A stretch of DNA of 36,042 bases, from NCBI GenBank assembly GCA_947175055.1, contig CAMWLJ010000031.1, forward strand, positions 1 through 36,042. Direction: 5' to 3'. The notes below the pieces were generated by a model that saw only the letters and a list, made by a program, of their open reading frames with translations, was not told where the DNA came from and searched no databases. Shown in pieces: positions 31,558 to 36,042 of the stretch. Source of the stretch: an uncultured Lachnospiraceae bacterium. Its GTDB lineage: Bacteria > Bacillota > Clostridia > Lachnospirales > Lachnospiraceae. The position numbers and the translations under genes were made by a program. The stretch's first letter is position 1, and every line of letters begins with the position of its first letter.

Positions 31558-32841
31558 TTATTTGATAATTTCAGTTACTCGTACCCCGAAACTTTCCTCA
31601 ATTACAACAACTTCACCCTTCGCGACAAGTTTACCATTGACCAATATATCTATCGGTTCGCCGGCGATCCTTTCAAGCTCTATGATCGTCCCCGGCGTGA
31701 AGTCCAGAATCTCAGCTATGGACTTGGATGTTCTGCCAAGTTCTACCGTAACTTCCAACGGAACATCTCGAATCAATCCAATATTCTCCTGTCCCTGCAT
31801 TGCATTGCCATCTTTGGCAAAACTCTGGAACTGCGCAGGCTGAATATTCATATTAGGCATCATCTGCATTTGCGGCATCATCTGCGGCATTCCCATCTGC
31901 ATCTGTGGCATTCCCATCTGCATTTGCGGCATTCCCATCTGCATTTGTTGCATTCCCATCTGATTCATGTCCATTCCCATTTGCGGCATTCCCATTCCCA
32001 TCTGCATCTGTGGCATTCCCATCTGCATTTGTTGCATTCCCATCTGATTCATATCCATCTGTGGTGCCGGTCCCGCCTGAGGCGCTGCTGCCTGAGGTAC
32101 GGCTTCTGATGCTGTATCCCCTAACTGATTCTTTAAGAAAGTATCACACAACTCTTTCGCAAAATCAATCGGATACAATTGCATGATAGTGGAGTCAACC
32201 AGATCATCAATCTGCATACGAAACGCGATCTTGACAAAAAGATTTGCCAGAAACGGCGCTATATCTCCACCCGATTTAAAACTTGAAAGATCAACAAAAC
32301 TTGCTTCCGGTGGGCTGATATCTATCATTTTATCAAGCATTGTAGACAAAGAAGTCGCCGAAGATCCCATCATCTGGTTCATCGCTTCCGAGATCGCGCT
32401 CAGATGCAGTTCACCAAGCTCACCTTCTACATTGCTGCCGTCACCGCCCATCATCAAGTCCGTAATGACTTTAACATCATGTTCCTTCAAGACCAAAATA
32501 TTAGTGCCATCTAAACCGACCGTATATTTGATCTGAATAAATACACAGGGTTTCTCATAATCTCTCAGTACATTCTCCCACTTAGCCAGCGTCACCACCG
32601 GTGTCGTAATGTTCACCCTGCGGTTGACTAACGATGAAAGTGTTGTTGCCGAGGAACCCATGCTGATATTAGCGACCTCACCTATGGCATCTTTCTCCAT
32701 CGCCGACAGGATGGAATCATCCAAGTCATCATCTGCCGCCGCAGGCGCTGAAGTTTCCGCCGGTGCGCTCTCTTCGCCGCCCGGTGTATCCATACCGCTC
32801 AAGAGAGCATTTATTTCATCCTGTGATAACATTCCGTCCAT
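31558..32841 (-). CDS. fliY: Flagellar switch protein/CheY-P phosphatase FliY with Met-rich linker
   Basis: FliY is the Bacillota switch component combining CheC-type phosphatase and FliN domains. The 427-aa protein has an N-terminal CheY-P-binding-like peptide (LSQDEINALLSGM, residues 5-17). A CheC-like domain carries two phosphatase signatures, DAIGEVAN (51-58) and SAISEAMN in the second half, both intact. A low-complexity linker then runs over about residues 261-333, and a C-terminal FliN/SpoA domain (IRDVPLEVTVELGRTSKSI onwards) follows. The linker is strikingly rich in Met (31 Met in 71 residues), Gln, Gly and Pro, built from MPQMQMG-type units, and makes the protein longer than B. subtilis FliY (378). 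The gene starts 4 nt after fliM, with GGAGG and a 9-nt spacer. Confidence 0.95.
   Translation of the reverse strand: MDGMLSQDEINALLSGMDTPGGEESAPAETSAPAAADDDLDDSILSAMEKDAIGEVANISMGSSATTLSSLVNRRVNITTPVVTLAKWENVLRDYEKPCVFIQIKYTVGLDGTNILVLKEHDVKVITDLMMGGDGSNVEGELGELHLSAISEAMNQMMGSSATSLSTMLDKMIDISPPEASFVDLSSFKSGGDIAPFLANLFVKIAFRMQIDDLVDSTIMQLYPIDFAKELCDTFLKNQLGDTASEAVPQAAAPQAGPAPQMDMNQMGMQQMQMGMPQMQMGMGMPQMGMDMNQMGMQQMQMGMPQMQMGMPQMQMGMPQMMPQMQMMPNMNIQPAQFQSFAKDGNAMQGQENIGLIRDVPLEVTVELGRTSKSIAEILDFTPGTIIELERIAGEPIDILVNGKLVAKGEVVVIEESFGVRVTEIIK
31840..32060 (-). repeat. Tandem coding repeats for the Met/Gln-rich FliY linker
   Basis: On the minus strand repeats of about 18-21 bp (ATGCCGCAAATGCAGATGGGA type) encode MPQMQMG units, and a longer block encoding MDMNQMGMQQMQMGMPQMQMG occurs twice. 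The near-identity of units at DNA level suggests recent slippage-type expansion or contraction. All units keep the frame. Confidence 0.85.
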
Positions 32842-32845
32842 GCTT

Positions 32846-33823
32846 CTAATCCTCCTCTCTTATTACCGACGTTACTCGCACTGCATATTTATCTTTGCTT
32901 GAACCCGGTAAAGCGGTAAATTTCTCTATATTTCCAACGTATACTTTCAGATCCTGTTCCACATCGGTATTCAATCGTATGATATCCCCTACCTGTATAT
33001 TGATGAAATCTGTAACGGCTATATGAGTCCTGCCAAGCAGTGCCTTGACCGGAACATCCACCCGCTTGATCAGAGATTCAATATACTCCTCAAGCTCTTC
33101 TTCTTTCTGTTCCTGCATATTTGAATACCAGTACTTGGTATTCAGCCTCTCCATAACCGACTCTAATGTAAAGAACGGAAGGCAGATATTCATAAATCCT
33201 TCCACATCACCAATCCGCACATTCAGTGTCACGATTGCTATCATATCATTTGGAGAAATGATCTGCGCAAACTGTGAATTCGTCTCAATCCGCTCTAATA
33301 TCGGATTGACTTCCACTACATTCCGCCATGGTTCACGCATAAGCTGCATAAACGTCACCATCATCTTTTCAATGATCGTCAATTCTATCTCTGTAAAATC
33401 CCTGGTCTTGTCGAGCGGTGCACCTTCACCGCCCAACATCCTGTCAATCATCGCATAACCTAAACTCGTAGCCATCTCTACTACAATATTGCCACCTAAC
33501 GGCTGAAAGTTAACGATTCCCAGAATGACCGGATTAAAAAGCGCATTGGTATACTCCGAAAAGACGATCGCTTCGGAGCTTACCACGGAAACCTGTACAT
33601 TCTTCCGCAGATATACCGGAAGGCTGGTAGACAACAACCGCCCGTAGTGTTCATATATGATCTCCAATGTCCGCAGATGCTCTTTCGAGAACTTAGTCGG
33701 CCGTTTAAAATCATAATTCTTGACCTGCTTATTGTTATCATTCATCTCTTCTGCGTCGATCTCACCGCTATTCAGTGCGGCCAGCAGACTATCAATCTCA
33801 TTTTGAGATAGTATCTCTCCCAC
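32846..33823 (-). CDS. fliM: Flagellar motor switch protein FliM
   Basis: FliM forms the middle of the C-ring, binds CheY-P and with FliG sets rotation direction. The 325-aa protein has the N-terminal CheY-P-binding peptide LSQNEIDSLLAAL (residues 5-17), the CheC-like middle domain (about 45-235, with GGNIVVEMATSLGYAMIDRM and the LGGEG segment) and a C-terminal SpoA domain (VDVPVKALLGRTHIAVTDF onwards). The GTG start at 33823 has AGGAGG with a 9-nt spacer. It lies 33 nt after fliL and is directly followed by fliY. No irregularities were seen. Confidence 0.97.
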   Translation of the reverse strand: MGEILSQNEIDSLLAALNSGEIDAEEMNDNNKQVKNYDFKRPTKFSKEHLRTLEIIYEHYGRLLSTSLPVYLRKNVQVSVVSSEAIVFSEYTNALFNPVILGIVNFQPLGGNIVVEMATSLGYAMIDRMLGGEGAPLDKTRDFTEIELTIIEKMMVTFMQLMREPWRNVVEVNPILERIETNSQFAQIISPNDMIAIVTLNVRIGDVEGFMNICLPFFTLESVMERLNTKYWYSNMQEQKEEELEEYIESLIKRVDVPVKALLGRTHIAVTDFINIQVGDIIRLNTDVEQDLKVYVGNIEKFTALPGSSKDKYAVRVTSVIREED

Positions 33824-33856
33824 GAAAGTTCACCTCCTGTGGCACGATTTACAAAG

Positions 33857-34375
33857 TTATTGAATAATAATGTCACTAAACGCCACATTAAAGATAAACT
33901 CCGAATTAAACATCGTCTGAATTCTTTCCAGAATATCGGCTTTCATGCCATCTTGATTATTTCTCGCATCCTCAGCCGTATAGCTGGAAATAACATCTGT
34001 GATTTCACTTTTGATCAAGCTCTGACGGGATTCCATCTCCTCGCCATATGTCTTATAATCTTCATGCTTGGTGTTCATAGACAAGGTGATCGCTCCCACA
34101 AAGAAGTGCGGCTCACCTTCCGCTTCTCCCTCGCCACGCTTCAATTCTATTGTCATCTTCTCAATGTCATAAGTCGCAATATCTGACATCGGTACCGCTG
34201 TCGCGCCCGCATCACCCTTCGCTGTCAGCTCCAGATTCAATGACCTCGTAATGTTATCCACCAACGCCGACGTCTTTCTCGCCGATCCTGTTACACTAAA
34301 CATCATGATCGCTGTCAATACTATATTTACGATCAACAGGGCCAGTATAATAACGGAAATCAGATTTTTCTTCAT
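33857..34375 (-). CDS. fliL: Flagellar basal body-associated protein FliL
   Basis: FliL is a single-pass membrane protein that rings the stator and supports motor torque. The 172-aa protein has one N-terminal membrane helix (about residues 6-28, LISVIILALLIVNIVLTAIM) and an extracytoplasmic domain. That domain ends with the family's typical C-terminus (ILERIQTMFNSEFIFNVAF, then SDIIIQ), which is a poor motif but consistent in placement. It lies 57 nt after motB and before fliM, the usual position. The family is recognised mainly by topology and context. Confidence 0.88.
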   Translation of the reverse strand: MKKNLISVIILALLIVNIVLTAIMMFSVTGSARKTSALVDNITRSLNLELTAKGDAGATAVPMSDIATYDIEKMTIELKRGEGEAEGEPHFFVGAITLSMNTKHEDYKTYGEEMESRQSLIKSEITDVISSYTAEDARNNQDGMKADILERIQTMFNSEFIFNVAFSDIIIQ

Positions 34376-34432
34376 GACTGTATTGTTCTCCTTTTATATT
34401 ATTTCTATAAGATTTTCTGGTAACTTCTCTCA

Positions 34433-35239
34433 TTAATAGGAACTGAGCGAATTATAGATTTTGATCTCCACACGTCTGTTCCTCGTTCTGCCTTCCGGCG
34501 TGGAATTGTCGGCGATCGGAACATATTCTCCTCTGCCGGCATGTTTGATGTTGGCAGGATCCAGATCCGTAACTGACAACAGATAATCGAACACCGACAG
34601 CGCACGTCCCGAACTCAACTCGTCATTGTTGGAATACTTGGCGCCGGACATAGGTACATTATCCGTATGGCCTTCGATCTCTATCGTGCCGGCCGCATAT
34701 CGCTCCAGTACCAGTCCGACTTGATCCAGAACCGGTTTGGCTTCCTCCTTCAGGAGTGTGCTTCCCGAATCAAAAAGCAGCGCGCCCTTCAATGTAAGCT
34801 GCACATACTGGCTGGTAAACTCGATGTCTATCTCGCTGCCCATCTCCTTGTCATCTACCGCTTCCTGAATCTGCTCTGCAAGCGTCTCCGACTCTTCAAG
34901 CTGTGCCTCTTCCATCTTCTCTTTCACTGCCGCTACATCCTCATCAACAATCTGTCCCTCATCCATCTTGCCGGTACTGTTGATATACTCATCCAGTTCG
35001 TTCAACTGACTGACGCCGTTACTGATCAGAATACCGTCTCCGATCGCCGTAGCGCCGCCGCTGAACACTGAAAATGTTTCATTAAAAGATGCCACCACCT
35101 GCTCAAACTTCGCAGCATCGATGGAAGACATGGAAAACAGCAATACGAAGAAACACAGTAACAGGTTCATAAGGTCTGAGAAAGTGGCCATCCACGCGGG
35201 GGAACCTTTTGGCGCTTCTTCCTGCTTCTTCTTAGCCAT
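34433..35239 (-). CDS. motB: Flagellar stator protein MotB
   Basis: MotB anchors the stator to peptidoglycan and carries the proton-binding Asp. The 268-aa protein has a short basic cytoplasmic N-terminus, a single membrane helix with the essential Asp22 in TFSDLMNLLLCFFVLLFSMSS-type sequence, a plug/linker region (about 55-125), and an OmpA-like peptidoglycan-binding domain with IEIEGHTDNVPM and GRGEYVPIADNSTPEGRTRN. It begins one base after motA ends. It is ion-coupled, but whether to H+ or Na+ cannot be settled from sequence alone. Confidence 0.97.
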   Translation of the reverse strand: MAKKKQEEAPKGSPAWMATFSDLMNLLLCFFVLLFSMSSIDAAKFEQVVASFNETFSVFSGGATAIGDGILISNGVSQLNELDEYINSTGKMDEGQIVDEDVAAVKEKMEEAQLEESETLAEQIQEAVDDKEMGSEIDIEFTSQYVQLTLKGALLFDSGSTLLKEEAKPVLDQVGLVLERYAAGTIEIEGHTDNVPMSGAKYSNNDELSSGRALSVFDYLLSVTDLDPANIKHAGRGEYVPIADNSTPEGRTRNRRVEIKIYNSLSSY

Positions 35240-36028
35240 TTATGCCTCACCTCCATCATCGCCCATAGAACCTCTGTCTTTCGGCGCCAGGAAGGATTTC
35301 AGCTTCTCCTCGATAACACGCGGGTTTTCACCTGCCTGTATAGAGAGCAGTCCTTCGATCTCGATCTCCTTCACCATCATTTCTTCAGCATTCTTACTCT
35401 TCAACTTGGAAGCGACCGGTGCACAGATCCAGTTCGCAAGCACGGAACCGTAGAAAGTCGTGATCAACGCCGTTGACATATTCGGGCCGATGGATGCGAA
35501 ATCTGACAGGTCACGCAACATGTTGATCAGACCGATCAGAGTACCGATCATACCCCACGCAGGACCCATGGCGCCAAGACCATCCCAGAATCCGATCTTA
35601 TCTTTATGACGTTCTTCCACACTGGCAAGCTCCGTCTCCATAATCGCACGCACTAATTCAGGGTCTGTGCCGTCTACTACCAGCATAATACCCTTCTTTA
35701 AAAACTCATCCTCAATCTCACCCGCCGCTTCTTCCAGAGAAAGAAGTCCTTCCTTACGGGCAACATTAGAAAGATCTATGATCTTCTGAATAATCTCGGG
35801 AACGTTCATTGACGACATCTTGAAAATAAGGCCAATGCTCTTCAGATTTGCTATAAAATCCGGCATGGTACAGCTCGCCATCATACATGCCAACGCACCA
35901 CCATATGTAATAAGTGCCGAGGGCGCATGCAGGAATCCCAATACCACCGATATATCCTGCCCAACCAGCATACCAAAAATCATCAATGCAAAACATAGAA
36001 CCAATCCAATAACTGAAGCTATATCCAT
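35240..36028 (-). CDS. motA: Flagellar stator protein MotA
   Basis: MotA pentamers surround MotB and push on FliG. The 262-aa protein has four membrane helices: two near the N-terminus, then after a large cytoplasmic loop (about 65-145) two more (KIGFWDGLGAMGPAWGMIGT onwards, and the following helix with MSTALITTFYGSVLANWICA). The Pro-rich conserved segment before helix 3 and the GTLIG motif are present. The ATG at 36028 is complete, only 14 bases from the window edge, with GGGTG upstream. Earlier genes of the flagellar operon probably lie just to the right. Confidence 0.97.
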   Translation of the reverse strand: MDIASVIGLVLCFALMIFGMLVGQDISVVLGFLHAPSALITYGGALACMMASCTMPDFIANLKSIGLIFKMSSMNVPEIIQKIIDLSNVARKEGLLSLEEAAGEIEDEFLKKGIMLVVDGTDPELVRAIMETELASVEERHKDKIGFWDGLGAMGPAWGMIGTLIGLINMLRDLSDFASIGPNMSTALITTFYGSVLANWICAPVASKLKSKNAEEMMVKEIEIEGLLSIQAGENPRVIEEKLKSFLAPKDRGSMGDDGGEA

Positions 36029-36042
36029 CTGTATTCACCCGT

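Overview
The window looks like chromosome of a motile, Gram-positive member of the Bacillota, most likely a Clostridia/Lachnospiraceae-type bacterium. The main evidence is gene order. Reading the minus strand from right to left, motA-motB-fliL-fliM-fliY-cheY-fliO(Z)-fliP-fliQ-fliR-flhB-flhA-flhF-flhG-(PilZ)-cheB-cheA-cheW-cheC-cheD-(orf)-sigD-(orf)-swrB-like-(orf)-rpsB-tsf-...-pyrH-frr-uppS-cdsA-dxr-rseP follows, almost gene for gene, the fla/che operon and downstream housekeeping block of Bacillus subtilis. FliY (not FliN), CheC and CheD, SigD and a SwrB-like protein are all typical of Bacillota. Every convincing gene is on the minus strand, and nearly all start codons follow a strong GGAGG-type ribosome binding site.

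Layout, in transcription order. (1) 36028 to about 17746: the back half of a flagellar/chemotaxis operon. It encodes the stator (MotAB), C-ring and switch (FliM, FliY, with FliL beside the stator), CheY, the type III export gate (FliO/P/Q/R, FlhB, FlhA), the flagellar placement GTPase/ATPase pair (FlhF, FlhG), a c-di-GMP-binding PilZ protein, and CheB, A, W, C and D. (2) 17712 to 14087: sigD (sigma-28) embedded among less-studied small genes: a 128-aa membrane protein, a 103-aa hydrophilic protein, a SwrB/DUF6115-like coiled-coil membrane protein, and a membrane protein with a MltG-type LysM-like domain but no transglycosylase domain. A clear intrinsic terminator at 14060-14088 closes this operon. 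(3) 13923 to 12171: rpsB-tsf, followed by a probable terminator. (4) 11939 to 6254: an insertion relative to the B. subtilis order, separating tsf from pyrH. It holds a two-gene ABC exporter whose first gene is broken by at least two frameshifts and one stop codon, a membrane-anchored polysaccharide deacetylase, and a bactofilin with a long acidic N-terminal region. (5) 6195 to 631: pyrH-frr-uppS-cdsA-dxr-rseP (UMP kinase, ribosome recycling, undecaprenyl-PP and CDP-diacylglycerol synthesis, the MEP pathway and intramembrane proteolysis). (6) 622 to 477: a compact inverted-repeat element just after rseP. (7) 391 to 1: the start of a secreted protein with acidic octapeptide repeats, cut by the window edge.

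Working picture: region 1 builds, exports and steers the flagellum, with c-di-GMP (PilZ) and CheC/CheD/FliY feedback. SigD then drives late flagellar genes. The housekeeping block carries translation and envelope-lipid functions, with an envelope-shape pair (bactofilin plus deacetylase) spliced in. I found no phage, IS transposase, CRISPR array, tRNA or rRNA. I do not see a wholly new multi-gene system. The best candidates for something undescribed are the accessory proteins flanking sigD, the Met-rich FliY linker, the bactofilin-deacetylase insertion and the 477-622 repeat element. No gene-free stretch exceeds about 240 bases.
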